A stretch of 64,000 bases of DNA from Massilia sp. TS11 (GTDB taxonomy: Bacteria; Pseudomonadota; Gammaproteobacteria; Burkholderiales; Burkholderiaceae_D). Of this stretch, positions 16,208 to 27,023 are shown piece after piece (the first letter of the stretch is position 1; each line of letters opens with the position of its first letter). The notes beneath the pieces are model-generated. The model was not told where the DNA came from. It was given only the letters and a program-made list of their open reading frames with translations, and did not search any database. Both the position numbers and the translations under genes were made by a program. The stretch is from positions 124,001 through 188,000 of the forward strand of contig NZ_JAKLTS010000003.1 in assembly GCF_022012445.1 (NCBI RefSeq), read 5' to 3'.

Positions 16208-17195
16208 GCTTGGCTCCTTGCGGCGTGGGTGCGGTACAGGGGCAGAATCTGGCGGCTGGCCGCGCGCTGGCTGCGCGCATTGATCAGCACGGCCGCGAGA
16301 ATCACGACGCCGGTCAGGGCGCTCTGCCAGAACGGCGAGATCTTCAGCACCGGCAGCGCGTTATTGACCACCGACAGGAACAGCGCACCGAGCACGGCCG
16401 CGAGCACGCTGCCGGCGCCACCGGCGATCGAGACGCCGCCGATCACGCAGGCCGCGATCACGGTGAATTCATAGCCGTACGCGATTTCCGTGTAAGCCAC
16501 CGCATAGCGCGCCACCCACAGATAACCGGCCAGGCCCGCCATGGCGCCCGACAGCGCATACACGCCAAGCAGGCGCATGCGCGCATCGATGCCGATATAG
16601 CGCGCCGAATGCGGCGCATTGCCGATGGCATACAGGTCGCGCCCGAAACGGGTGAAGCGCACCACATAGGCCATGCCGGCCACCACCGCCACGGCGATCC
16701 ACACCAGATGGGTCAGGCCCAGCAGGCTGGCGAGCGGGAAGTCGACAAAATGGGCCGGCAGCTGGCGCGAGGACACCCAGGCCCCGCCCGAGAGCACGAA
16801 CACGAGGCCGCGGAACACGCTCATGGTGCCCAGCGTCACCACGATCGGCGGCAGCTCGAGATAGCCGATCAGCCAGCCATTGAGCAAGCCCTGCACCAGG
16901 CCGATCAGGGTGGCCGCCAGCACGATCACCAGCAGCGGCAGCTCCGGATGGGCGGCGGCCAGCAGGGCCGCCATCATGCCCGACAGCGCCAGGTTCGAGG
17001 CCACCGACAGGTCGATCCCGCGCGTGACGATGACCAGCATCTGGGTCAGGGCCAGCATGACCAGCACGGCGGCATCGGTCAGCAGATTGCCCAGGCTTGC
17101 AGGGCTGAGGAATACGGGCGCACGCAGGCCGACCAGGCCCACCAGCAGCAGGGTGACGAGGGCCAGCACCCACTCGCGCTTTTCGATACGCAGCT

Positions 17196-17199
<4 letters not shown>
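16204..17199 (-). CDS. rhaP: Rhamnose ABC transporter permease RhaP
   Basis: A 331-residue permease homologous to RhaQ and RbsC: LVIVTRGIDLSVASNLALSGMM, PIVVTLGTMSVFRGLVFVL, YAIGNAPHSARYIGI (coupling helix facing the ATPase) and VIAACVIGGVSIAGGAGS. With RhaQ it forms the membrane part of the L-rhamnose importer. ATG at 17199 overlaps the rhaT stop as ATGA, with GAGGAG eight bases upstream, so it is translationally coupled. Confidence 0.88.
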
Positions 17200-18716
<1,517 letters not shown>

Positions 18717-18739
18717 GAATCAATCAAGCAGGGGCAAGT

Positions 18740-19744
18740 TCAGAAGATTTTGGCGAACTTGTCCACGTTATCCTTGTTGTAGACGAAGGGCGGGGCCAGC
18801 GCGGCTTCGGTGTTGGCGTCGAGGGCGATCTTGCCCATGCGGCCCGCGTCGATCTGGGCGCCGGCCTTGGCCTGGTTGCTGCCCTTCACGAAGCCATAGG
18901 CGGCATAGGTGGCTGCGTAGCCGAGGTCGATCGGATTCCAGATCGCAAACTCCTTGACCGCGCCCGACTTCACATGGCCGGCCATTTCAGACGGCAGGCC
19001 AAGGCCGGTGACGAACACCTTGCCGACCAGTTTTTCATCGACCACGGCCTTGCCGGCCGCATTGATGCCGACCGTGGTCGGGGCGATGATGGCCTTCAGG
19101 TTCGGATGGGCGCGCAGCAAGCCGATGGCCTCGCGGTAGCTCTTGTCGGACTGATCGTCGCCATACGCGACGGTGACCAGCTTCAGGTTCGCGAACTGCG
19201 GCGTCTCGAGCTGCTTCTTCATCGTGGCGATCCACAGATTCTGGTTGGTCGCCTGGGCCGAGGCCGACAGAATCGCGATCTCGCCGCTGCCGCCGATGGC
19301 GCTGGCCGCCATCTCCAGCTGCTTGGAGGCGATCAGCTCGGCGTTCGAGGGATTCAGCTGCATCAGGCGGCCTTCGGTCGCGATGCCGGAGTCGAAGGAC
19401 ACCACCTTGATGCCGCGCGCCATGGCCTTCTTGGTGATCGGCACCAGGGCGTTCGGGTCGTTGGCCGAAATCACGATCGCATCGACCTTCTGGCTGATCA
19501 GGGAATTGACGATCTCGATCTGGCCTTCGGCGCTGGCCGTGGTCGGGCCGGTGAAGATGATCTCGACATTGCCGAGCTGCTTGGCGGCTTCGTTGGCGCC
19601 CTCGTGGGCGGCGTCGAAGAAGCCATTACCCAGGCTCTTGACCACCATGGCGATCTTGACCTTGTCCGTTTTCTGGGCGCAGCCGCCGAGGGCGAGCAGG
19701 GCGCCGGCGGTGATGACGGTGGCCAGGGTTTTCAGGACGTTCAT
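18740..19744 (-). CDS. rhaS: Rhamnose-binding protein RhaS of the ABC transporter
   Basis: A 334-residue periplasmic-binding protein of the ribose type (Peripla_BP_4). A lipoprotein signal ending LLALGGC anchors it to the membrane. Markers are KIAMVVKSLGNGFFDAAHEGANEAAKQLG, VDAIVISANDPNALVPITKKAMARGIKVVSFDSG and ATNQNLW. It delivers L-rhamnose to RhaTPQ. ATG at 19744 overlaps the rhaR stop (ATGA), and GGAG is eight bases upstream. The gene name follows Rhizobium and is not the AraC-type RhaS of E. coli. Confidence 0.9.
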   Translation of the reverse strand: MNVLKTLATVITAGALLALGGCAQKTDKVKIAMVVKSLGNGFFDAAHEGANEAAKQLGNVEIIFTGPTTASAEGQIEIVNSLISQKVDAIVISANDPNALVPITKKAMARGIKVVSFDSGIATEGRLMQLNPSNAELIASKQLEMAASAIGGSGEIAILSASAQATNQNLWIATMKKQLETPQFANLKLVTVAYGDDQSDKSYREAIGLLRAHPNLKAIIAPTTVGINAAGKAVVDEKLVGKVFVTGLGLPSEMAGHVKSGAVKEFAIWNPIDLGYAATYAAYGFVKGSNQAKAGAQIDAGRMGKIALDANTEAALAPPFVYNKDNVDKFAKIF

Positions 19745-20598
19745 TCAAGGATCTCCGTTTCCATAGAGTCGTGGTGGGCAAAGTCACGCGGGTGGTTCAT
19801 GGCCTGGGGGTAGGGCATGGCTTCGGGCTCGACCGTGATCACGTTGACCCCGGATTGCTCAAGCAGCTGCACGGCATTGTCAGTGGCGCGCGTATCGGTG
19901 ATCACCGTCGACACGCGGTTCAGGCCGCACAGAATCAGGCCGACCTTCTTCACGAACTTGGACGAGTCGGCCAGCACGATCAATTCCTCGGCCTGGCTGA
20001 TCAGACGCTTTTCGGCCTGAATCAGCAGGGGATCGGCTTCCATCAGGCCCAGCAGGCTCATGCCATACACGCTCATGAACATCTTCGACGCATAGTGGTG
20101 CTGGGTGATGTCATTGTCGAAAGGACTGAGAATGACATTCTGCTCACGGTAGACCTTGCCGCCGGGGATGATGATCTCGTTATCGCTCGACACCAGCAGG
20201 CGCTCGGCCATGAGGAAGGAGTTGGTCAGAATCTTGAGCTGCTTATCGACCAGGAACTCGACCATCATGTAGGTGGTCGTGCCGCCATTGATGATGATGG
20301 TTTCGCCATCCACACACATGTTCGCGGCGCAGCGGGCGATTGCGCGCTTGGCCTCGGCATTGTTGTGGATGTTATTTTGGAAAGTTTCGCTCTGCAGGGC
20401 GAAGTTGCGCTTCTTTTGCTGCAGATGCTCGGCGCCGCCCCGGGTGCGGGTCAGCAGATTGCGTTGGGCCAGCCAGCCGATGTCGCGCCGCACAGTGGCG
20501 GGGGAGGCATTGAGCCATTCAACAAGCTGGGGAACAGTGGCGGACTGGTTTTCCGCCAGCAGCTTCAAGAGCCGCTTACGTCGGTTATGATTGATCAC
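19741..20598 (-). CDS. rhaR: DeoR-family regulator of rhamnose genes
   Basis: A 285-residue DeoR-type regulator. The HTH is residues about 5-55 (RRKRLLKLLAENQSATVPQLVEWLNASPATVRRDIGWL), followed by the DeoR sensor domain with IIINGGTTTYMMVEFL and the late motif LIVLADSSKF. The start is GTG at 20598, with AGGAG seven bases upstream, giving the usual DeoR N-terminus; a longer frame back to 20652 lacks such a signal. It is the first gene of rhaRSTPQK and divergent from rhaD-rhaI, and the intergenic region carries paired repeats that fit as its operators. Like rhizobial RhaR it probably represses both operons until a rhamnose intermediate binds. Confidence 0.85.
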   Translation of the reverse strand: MINHNRRKRLLKLLAENQSATVPQLVEWLNASPATVRRDIGWLAQRNLLTRTRGGAEHLQQKKRNFALQSETFQNNIHNNAEAKRAIARCAANMCVDGETIIINGGTTTYMMVEFLVDKQLKILTNSFLMAERLLVSSDNEIIIPGGKVYREQNVILSPFDNDITQHHYASKMFMSVYGMSLLGLMEADPLLIQAEKRLISQAEELIVLADSSKFVKKVGLILCGLNRVSTVITDTRATDNAVQLLEQSGVNVITVEPEAMPYPQAMNHPRDFAHHDSMETEILE

Positions 20599-20903
20599 TT
20601 CGTGTCTCCTGGTGCCGCTTCGTTGATCATTGTGAGCGGCTTTGCCCTGCACCTGTGCCGGTGCCTTCGGGTTTGCTCAGAGTATGCGCCGCACGATTTA
20701 ACGTCAATCAACAAATGATCAAATGACTGATTGTTTGATTATTGTGCGGTGCAAAACTTGATTGGTGATCAAGTGATTGATTATTTCTGATTCAATCGCC
20801 AGTTTGATTGCTTCCGCCTTGACGCTCATCAGCCCCTGTTTTTTACTGTCTCCAGTTGATGCAGCGCTGTTGCGACATCCCCTTACACCGAATGGAGACA
20901 CGA
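20599..20903. promoter_or_regulatory. Divergent rhaR / rhaD control region
   Basis: This 305-bp AT-rich region between the two rhamnose operons contains no gene. It holds the paired operators at 20716-20732 and 20766-20782 and several further TTGATT/AATCAA half sites between 20705 and 20815. The rhaD Shine-Dalgarno GGAG is at 20894-20897. Clear -35/-10 pairs could not be fixed by eye. Confidence 0.55.
20716..20782. promoter_or_regulatory. Paired direct repeats, candidate RhaR operators
   Basis: TGATCAAATGACTGATT (20716-20732) and TGATCAAGTGATTGATT (20766-20782) differ at two of 17 positions and start exactly 50 bp apart, close to five helical turns, so they face the same side of the DNA. Their place between divergent rha operons makes them the best operator candidates for the DeoR-type regulator. 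Confidence 0.6.
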
Positions 20904-22997
20904 ATGACTTCTGTTAAAACCGCCCAGGAACCCATTGCATCCCGATGGGACGACGCGCTGGCCGCGACCCTGAGCGAACCCCAGTTGCTGCTGTACCGCT
21001 CAAACCTGCTCGGTTCTGATCTGCGTGTGACCAATTTCGGTGGTGGCAATACTTCGGCCAAGATCATGATGCAAGATCCGCTCACCGGCGCGCAGACCGA
21101 AGTGCTGTGGGTGAAGGGCTCGGGTGGCGACCTCGGCTCGATCAAGCTGGACGGCTTTTCGACCCTCTACATGGACAAGCTGCAGGCCCTCAAGCAGCGC
21201 TACCGCGGCCTTGAGCACGAAGACGAGATGGTCGCCTATCTGCCGCACTGCACCTTCAACCTGAACCCGCGCGCCGCCTCGATCGACACCCCGCTGCACG
21301 CCTATATCGACCGCAAGCATGTCGACCACATGCACCCGGACTCGGTGATCGCGATTGCCGCCTGCGCCAATTCCAAGGCCCTGACTGAGAAAATCTTCGA
21401 AGGCGAGCTGGGCTGGCTGCCGTGGCAGCGTCCGGGCTATGACCTGGGCCTGAAGCTGGAAGCGGCCTCGCGCGAGAATCCGCACTGGAAGGGTCTGGTG
21501 CTCGAAGGCCACGGCCTGTTCACCTGGGGCGATGACGCCAAATCCTGCTACGAAACGACGATTGCCATCATCCAGCGCGCTGAAGCCTGGCTGGCGGCGA
21601 ACGCACGCCAGCCGGCCTTCGGCGGCCAGCAGTCGGCCCCGCTGGCGCGTGAACAGCGCGCCGCCCTCGCTGCGCGCCTGATGCCCGTGCTGCGCGGCAA
21701 AATCTCGAAGGACGAGTTCAAGCTCGGCGACTTCAATGACACGGATACCGTGCTCGAGTTCGTCTGCTCGAAGGACCTGAAGGCCCTGGCCGCGCTCGGC
21801 ACTTCCTGCCCCGACCACTTCCTGCGCACCAAGATCCGTCCGCTGGTGATCGATTTTGATCTGGCCGACGCCGACTTCGACGCCAAGCTCGAGGCCGCCC
21901 TGGAAGCCTACCGCGCCGACTACGCCGCCTACTACAACCGCTGCAAGCGCGCCAGCAGCCCGGCCATGCGCGACCCGAATCCGGTCATCTATCTGATCCC
22001 GGGCGTGGGCATGCTGTCCTTTGCCAAGGACAAGGCCACGGCCCGCATCGCCGGCGAGTTCTACATCAACGCCATCAACGTCATGCGCGGCGCCAATGGC
22101 GTCGACAAATACGTGGGCCTGCCGGAACAGGAAGCCTTCGACATCGAATACTGGCTGCTCGAAGAAGCCAAGCTGCAGCGCATGCCCAAGCCGAAGAGCC
22201 TGGCCGGCCGCATCGCCGTGGTCACCGGCGGCGCCGGCGGCATCGGCCGCGCGGTCGCCCGTCAGCTGCTGAGCGAAGGCGCCTGCGTCATGCTGACCGA
22301 TATCGACGCCGCCGCCCTCGACGACGCCAAGGCCGAACTGGTCAAGGTGGCCGGCAAGGACAATGTGGCCACCGTGGCCGGCAATGTCACCAGCGAAGAG
22401 GACGTGCTCGCCGTGTTCGACGCCACCGCCCTGCAGTTCGGCGGCTGCGACCAGCTGATCTCGAACGCCGGGATCGCGTCCTCGGCGCCCCTGCAGGACA
22501 CCACGCTCGAGGTCTGGAACCGCAACCAGGACATCCTCGTCAAAGGCTACTTCCTGACCTCGCGCACGGCCTTCCAGATGATGCTCAAGCAAAAGCTCGG
22601 CGGCTCGATGGTGTTTGTCGCCTCCAAGAACGGCCTGGTCGCCTCGGCCGGCGCCGCCGCCTACTGCACCGCCAAGGCCGCCGAAATCCACCTGGCCCGC
22701 TGCGTGGCCCTGGAAGGCGCGCCGCACGGCATCCGCGTCAATGTCGTCAATCCGGACGCCGTGATCCGCGGCTCGCGCATCTGGGACGGCAAGTGGAAGG
22801 AAGAGCGCGCCGCCTCGAACAAGATCGGCGCCGAGGACGTGGAAGAGTTCTACCGCAACCGTTCGATGCTCAAGCGCAGCGTGCTGCCGGAAGACATCGC
22901 CGAAGCCGTGTATTTCTTCGCGTCCGAGAAGGCCGGCAAGAGCACGGGTAATATCCTGAATGTGGACGCCGGCAACGCTGCCGCCTTCACCCGTTAA
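20904..22997 (+). CDS. rhaD: Bifunctional rhamnulose-1-P aldolase / lactaldehyde dehydrogenase
   Basis: A 697-residue fusion. The N-terminal ~420 residues are a class II aldolase domain (VTNFGGGNTSAKI, WVKGSGGDLGSI, HCTFNLNPRAASIDTPLHAYIDRKHVDHMHPDSV with zinc-binding His residues, LVLEGHGLFTWG). The C-terminal part from about 430 is a short-chain dehydrogenase with the NAD motif TGGAGGIG near T441 and catalytic Y587-x3-K591. It should cleave L-rhamnulose-1-phosphate to DHAP and L-lactaldehyde and oxidise the aldehyde to L-lactate, as RhaD does in rhizobia. ATG at 20904 has GGAG seven bases upstream. It heads the rhaD-rhaI-GH106-GH28-GH105-rhaM run. Confidence 0.9.
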   Translation: MTSVKTAQEPIASRWDDALAATLSEPQLLLYRSNLLGSDLRVTNFGGGNTSAKIMMQDPLTGAQTEVLWVKGSGGDLGSIKLDGFSTLYMDKLQALKQRYRGLEHEDEMVAYLPHCTFNLNPRAASIDTPLHAYIDRKHVDHMHPDSVIAIAACANSKALTEKIFEGELGWLPWQRPGYDLGLKLEAASRENPHWKGLVLEGHGLFTWGDDAKSCYETTIAIIQRAEAWLAANARQPAFGGQQSAPLAREQRAALAARLMPVLRGKISKDEFKLGDFNDTDTVLEFVCSKDLKALAALGTSCPDHFLRTKIRPLVIDFDLADADFDAKLEAALEAYRADYAAYYNRCKRASSPAMRDPNPVIYLIPGVGMLSFAKDKATARIAGEFYINAINVMRGANGVDKYVGLPEQEAFDIEYWLLEEAKLQRMPKPKSLAGRIAVVTGGAGGIGRAVARQLLSEGACVMLTDIDAAALDDAKAELVKVAGKDNVATVAGNVTSEEDVLAVFDATALQFGGCDQLISNAGIASSAPLQDTTLEVWNRNQDILVKGYFLTSRTAFQMMLKQKLGGSMVFVASKNGLVASAGAAAYCTAKAAEIHLARCVALEGAPHGIRVNVVNPDAVIRGSRIWDGKWKEERAASNKIGAEDVEEFYRNRSMLKRSVLPEDIAEAVYFFASEKAGKSTGNILNVDAGNAAAFTR

Positions 22998-23008
22998 GCA
23001 AGAGGACG

Positions 23009-24304
23009 ATGATGACGACAACGATAGACACCGCACGTGTGCAGGAGCACAACGCGCGGGCACAGGAGACGCTGCAGGCCGATTTCGACGCGCTGGCCGG
23101 GGTGCTGGCGCGACGCGGCCAGGATATTGAACAGCTGGTCCGCGTGGCCCAGCAGTTCGCCGTGGCCATACCGAGCTGGGGCGTGGGCACCGGCGGCACC
23201 CGCTTTGCCCGCTTCCCGGGCAAGGGTGAGCCACGCGACGTGTTCGAAAAGATGCGCGATTGTGGCGTGATCCACCAGCTGACGCGCGCCACGCCGACCG
23301 TCTCGCTGCACTTTCCGTGGGACCTGCCGCAGGACCCGCAGGCCCTGAAGGACGTGGCCGACAGCTATGGCCTCGGTTTTGACCTGGTCAACTCCAACAC
23401 CTTCCAGGACCAGGCCGGCCAGGCCGAGACCTACAAGTTCGGCAGCCTGACGGCCACCGATCCGAAGGTGCGCGCCCAGGCCGTGCAGCACAATATCGAC
23501 TGCATCGAAGTCGGCAAGACGCTCGGTTCCAAGGGCCTGACCGTGTGGGTCGGCGATGGCGCCAACTTCCCCGGCCAGCACAATCTGCGCGGCGCGCTCG
23601 AGCGCTATATCGAGTCGGCCAAGCAGATCTACGCGGCCCTGCCGGACGACTGGCAGATGTATATCGAGCACAAGCTGTTCGAGCCGGCCTTCTACTGCAC
23701 CACGATCGCCGACTGGGGCACCAGCTTTGCCGTGGCCCAGCTGCTCGGTCCCAAGGCCAAGTGCCTGGTCGACCTCGGCCACCACGCGCCGAACACGAAT
23801 ATCGAAATGATCGTCGCCCGCCTGGCCCAGTTTGGCAAGCTCGGCGGCTTCCACTTCAATGACAGCAAGTACGGCGACGACGACCTCGATTCGGGCTCGA
23901 TCAATCCCTTCCAGCTGTTCCTGGTGTTTAACGAGCTGGTCGACGCGGGCGAGCGCGATCCGGGCTTCCGTCCGGCCTTCATGCTCGACCAGTCGCATAA
24001 CGTGACCGATCCGATCGAAAGCCTGATGCAGTCGGCCGTGGAAGTGCAGCGCGCCGCCGTCCAGGCCGCGCTGGTCGACCGCGCCGCCCTCAGCGCCTAT
24101 CAGCAGAGCAATGATGCGCTGCAGGCAGCCCAGACCCTGAAGGCCGCCTTCCGTACTGATGTCAGCCCGATTCTGGCCATGGCGCGCCTGCGCAATGGCG
24201 GGGCGATCGATCCGGTGGCCTGCTACCGCGCCAGCGGCTATCGCGCCCGCTGCGCCGAGGAGCGCCCGGCCAAGGCCGGCACCTCCGGTTCCGGTATCGT
24301 CTGA
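23009..24304 (+). CDS. rhaI: L-rhamnose isomerase, RhaI type
   Basis: A 431-residue isomerase of the Pseudomonas/rhizobial RhaI type with a TIM barrel related to xylose isomerase. Metal and substrate residues are visible in YIEHKLFEPAFY, CLVDLGHHAPNTNIEMI and GGFHFNDSKYGDDDLDSGSINPF. It interconverts L-rhamnose and L-rhamnulose in the cytoplasm. Two ATG codons are in tandem at 23009 and 23012; the second has better spacing from AGAGG. It is 11 bp after rhaD and 10 bp before the rhamnosidase gene, so it is part of one operon. Confidence 0.9.
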   Translation: MMTTTIDTARVQEHNARAQETLQADFDALAGVLARRGQDIEQLVRVAQQFAVAIPSWGVGTGGTRFARFPGKGEPRDVFEKMRDCGVIHQLTRATPTVSLHFPWDLPQDPQALKDVADSYGLGFDLVNSNTFQDQAGQAETYKFGSLTATDPKVRAQAVQHNIDCIEVGKTLGSKGLTVWVGDGANFPGQHNLRGALERYIESAKQIYAALPDDWQMYIEHKLFEPAFYCTTIADWGTSFAVAQLLGPKAKCLVDLGHHAPNTNIEMIVARLAQFGKLGGFHFNDSKYGDDDLDSGSINPFQLFLVFNELVDAGERDPGFRPAFMLDQSHNVTDPIESLMQSAVEVQRAAVQAALVDRAALSAYQQSNDALQAAQTLKAAFRTDVSPILAMARLRNGGAIDPVACYRASGYRARCAEERPAKAGTSGSGIV

Positions 24305-24314
24305 GTCCGCCACG

Positions 24315-27023
24315 ATGGGGGCCCAGCACAGCGGCGGCGCAAGCCGCCTGTCCGTGGCCGCCGCCCTGGTGGCCGCGGCCCTGTCCCTGGCTTCGACGGC
24401 CGCTTCCGCCACCCGCGTGGCAGAGGCGGCCGCTTCGCTGGCCAAGCCACCGCAGGACGCCCGCACCCTCGTGCGCTGGTGGTGGTTTGGTCCGGCCGAA
24501 GAGCAGGGCGAACTGGCGCGCGAAATCCGCGCCATGCACGCCGGTGGTTTCGGCGGTTTCGAAATTCAGCCTGTGTACCCGATGCAGCTCGACGATCCCG
24601 CGCGCGGCATCCGCAACACCGGCTATTTGTCACCCGAATTCCTAAAAAACGTCGGCTTCGCCAACGAGCAAGCCCATGCGCTCGGCCTGCGCGTCGACAT
24701 CACGCTCGGCTCCGGCTGGCCGTATGGCGGCCCGCATATTCCGGTGCAGATGGCCGCTTCGCGCCTGCGCGTGGTGGCGGTCGACATTCCGCCCGGCGCC
24801 ACTGGCGTGGCCGCGCCCGTGATCGGCAGCGGCGAGCGCCTGCTGGCCAGCTTTATCGGCCCGGGCAGCGCCAAGAAATACGAAGGCAGCCAGCTCCAGC
24901 TGAAGGAGCTCGGCCCTGACGCCCGCCCGGCCATTGCGCCCAGCAGCGAGGCGCGCGTGGCCGTGTTCTACCTGGCCAGCCGCACGGGCCAGCAGGTCAA
25001 GCGCCCGGCCATCAATGCCGAAGGCTTCGTGCTCGACCACCTGAGCAGCGCGGCCGTCCAGCACCATCTGCAGACCGTGGCCGAGCCGCTGCTGAAAGCC
25101 TTTGGCGACAAGCCGCCGTATGCCGTCTTCTCGGACAGCCTGGAAGTGTATGGCACCGACTGGAGCGACGACTTCCTGGCCGAGTTCCAGAAACGCCGCG
25201 GCTATGACCTGCGTCCGCTGCTGCCAAACCTGGACGCCATCCACAACGAGCAGGCCGCCGCCATCCGGCACGACTGGGTGCAGACCCAGACCGAGCTGGT
25301 GAACGAGCGCTACCTGAGCCCGATCGACGCCTTTGCCAAGGCGCATGGAACGCGTTTCCGCTCGCAGACCTATGGCGAGCCGGCGGTCACGATGTCGTCC
25401 AACCGCCTGGTGGCCCTGCCCGAAGGCGAGGGACCGCAGTTCCGCAGTTTTTCGTTCACGCGCTGGGCCACCTCGGCCGGCCACCTGTATGGCCGCAATG
25501 TGATTTCGGCCGAAACCTGGACCTGGCTGCATTCGCCCTCGTTCGCAGCGACGCCGCTCGACATGAAGGCCGAGGCCGACCGCATGTTCCTGTCGGGCGT
25601 GAACCAGTTCATCGCCCACGGCTGGCCCTACACGCCGCCCGGCACGCCCGAACCCGGTTACAGCTTCTACGCCGCCGCCGTGTTCAACGACCATCTGCCG
25701 TGGTGGAACGTGATGCCGGACGTGAACGCTTACCTGACGCGCGTCAGCCATCTGCTGCGCCAGGGCCAGCCGGCCAATGATGTGGCCGTGCTGCTGCCCG
25801 TGCACGACGCCTATGCCGAGATGCCGCTCGGTAAAGTCTCCGTCTCGGCCGAGATGCACAAATTCGTCAGCAACACGCTGATGGAGCAAGTGCTCGACGC
25901 CGGTCACAATATCGATTACGTCGATCCCGAATCGGTGGCCAGCCTCGGCATCCGCTACCCGCTGCTGGTGCTGCCGCACGTTACGCGCCTGGCGCCCGAG
26001 GTGCTGCTGAAGATCGAACAGTACGTCAAGCAGGGCGGCAAGCTGCTGATCGTCGGCAGCCAGCCGCGGCTGGCGCCCGGCTACCGCGACTATGCGCGCC
26101 GCTCGCAGGAGACGGCCGCCATCACGGCCCGTCTGATCCAGCTGCCCGGTGTGCGCGTGGTGGCCAGCGATGCCGAGGTCGGCCAGGCCGTGGCCGCGCT
26201 GAGTCAGCCCGACATGCAGCTCGACGCCAACGCCAGCGCCATCGGCTTCATCCACCGCAAGCTCGATGACGGCGATCTCTATTTCATCGCCAACACCAGC
26301 AACCGGCCGGTGCAGGCCAAGGCCCGCTTCAGCGCCAAGGGCCGCTACGCCGCCTGGTGGGACCCGCACAGCGGCGCCATCAGTCCGGCCGCGACAGCGC
26401 CCCAGCTCGATCTGGCGCCCTACGAGTCGCGCGTGCTGGTTTTCAGCGACAAGCCGACCAGCGGCAAGGCCGCCGGTCCCCAGCGCCTGCGCGTGCTGCA
26501 GGACCTCGGCCAGCAATGGCGGGTGCGCTTCCCCGGCCAGCCCGAGCAGAACCTGGCCAAGCTGGGTTCCTGGCACGAGGACCCGGCCACGCGCTATCTG
26601 TCCGGCGTGGTCAGCTACAGCAAGCGCGTGCAGCTGGCGGCGACGGGCAAGCGCGTCTGGCTCGATTTCGGCCAGGGCACCCCGCTCGACACTGTGCCCA
26701 AGGTACCGGCCGGCATGCGCGCCATGCTCGACAGCCCGGTGCGCGAAGCGGCTGTGGTGCTGGTCAATGGCCAGCGCGCCGGCAGCGTCTGGCGGCCGCC
26801 TTACCGGATCGACATCACGCCCTGGCTGAAGGCAGGCGAGAACACGATCGAGGTCCAGGTCGGTAATTCGGCGCTGAACGTGCTGGCCGGGCGCGGCTAT
26901 TTCGACCACCGCCTGCTGTGGGCACGCTATGGCCAGCGCTTCGTCCCCCAGGACACCGAGCTGATCGCCCCGCAGCCGTCCGGCCTGCTGGGCCCGGTCA
27001 CGCTGCAGACGGAGGCCGAATGA
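24315..27023 (+). CDS. GH106 alpha-L-rhamnosidase
   Basis: A 902-residue secreted enzyme. A signal-like N-terminus (RLSVAAALVAAALSLASTAASA) precedes GH106 features: VRWWWFGPAEEQGELAREIRAMHAGGFGGFEIQP, VDITLGSGWPYGGPHIP, AVFSDSLEVYGTDWSDDFLAEFQKRRGYDLRP, GRNVISAETWTW, FIAHGWPYTPP, and a C-terminal beta-sandwich (about 760-890) of galactose-binding type. It should release terminal alpha-L-rhamnose from rhamnogalacturonan fragments. ATG at 24315 is the first that places the signal at the N-terminus; its Shine-Dalgarno is weak, and it probably depends on coupling to rhaI. It lies directly after rhaI, so rhamnose release and use are co-transcribed. Confidence 0.85.
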   Translation: MGAQHSGGASRLSVAAALVAAALSLASTAASATRVAEAAASLAKPPQDARTLVRWWWFGPAEEQGELAREIRAMHAGGFGGFEIQPVYPMQLDDPARGIRNTGYLSPEFLKNVGFANEQAHALGLRVDITLGSGWPYGGPHIPVQMAASRLRVVAVDIPPGATGVAAPVIGSGERLLASFIGPGSAKKYEGSQLQLKELGPDARPAIAPSSEARVAVFYLASRTGQQVKRPAINAEGFVLDHLSSAAVQHHLQTVAEPLLKAFGDKPPYAVFSDSLEVYGTDWSDDFLAEFQKRRGYDLRPLLPNLDAIHNEQAAAIRHDWVQTQTELVNERYLSPIDAFAKAHGTRFRSQTYGEPAVTMSSNRLVALPEGEGPQFRSFSFTRWATSAGHLYGRNVISAETWTWLHSPSFAATPLDMKAEADRMFLSGVNQFIAHGWPYTPPGTPEPGYSFYAAAVFNDHLPWWNVMPDVNAYLTRVSHLLRQGQPANDVAVLLPVHDAYAEMPLGKVSVSAEMHKFVSNTLMEQVLDAGHNIDYVDPESVASLGIRYPLLVLPHVTRLAPEVLLKIEQYVKQGGKLLIVGSQPRLAPGYRDYARRSQETAAITARLIQLPGVRVVASDAEVGQAVAALSQPDMQLDANASAIGFIHRKLDDGDLYFIANTSNRPVQAKARFSAKGRYAAWWDPHSGAISPAATAPQLDLAPYESRVLVFSDKPTSGKAAGPQRLRVLQDLGQQWRVRFPGQPEQNLAKLGSWHEDPATRYLSGVVSYSKRVQLAATGKRVWLDFGQGTPLDTVPKVPAGMRAMLDSPVREAAVVLVNGQRAGSVWRPPYRIDITPWLKAGENTIEVQVGNSALNVLAGRGYFDHRLLWARYGQRFVPQDTELIAPQPSGLLGPVTLQTEAE

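Noticed and set aside
20719..20901. Small minus-strand gene in the rhaR/rhaD intergenic region
   Set aside because: It would cover the operator repeats and has no Shine-Dalgarno and no recognisable protein features.
21000..23234. 744-codon minus-strand frame over rhaD
   Set aside because: It is antisense to the well-supported bifunctional aldolase/dehydrogenase and has no domain signature.
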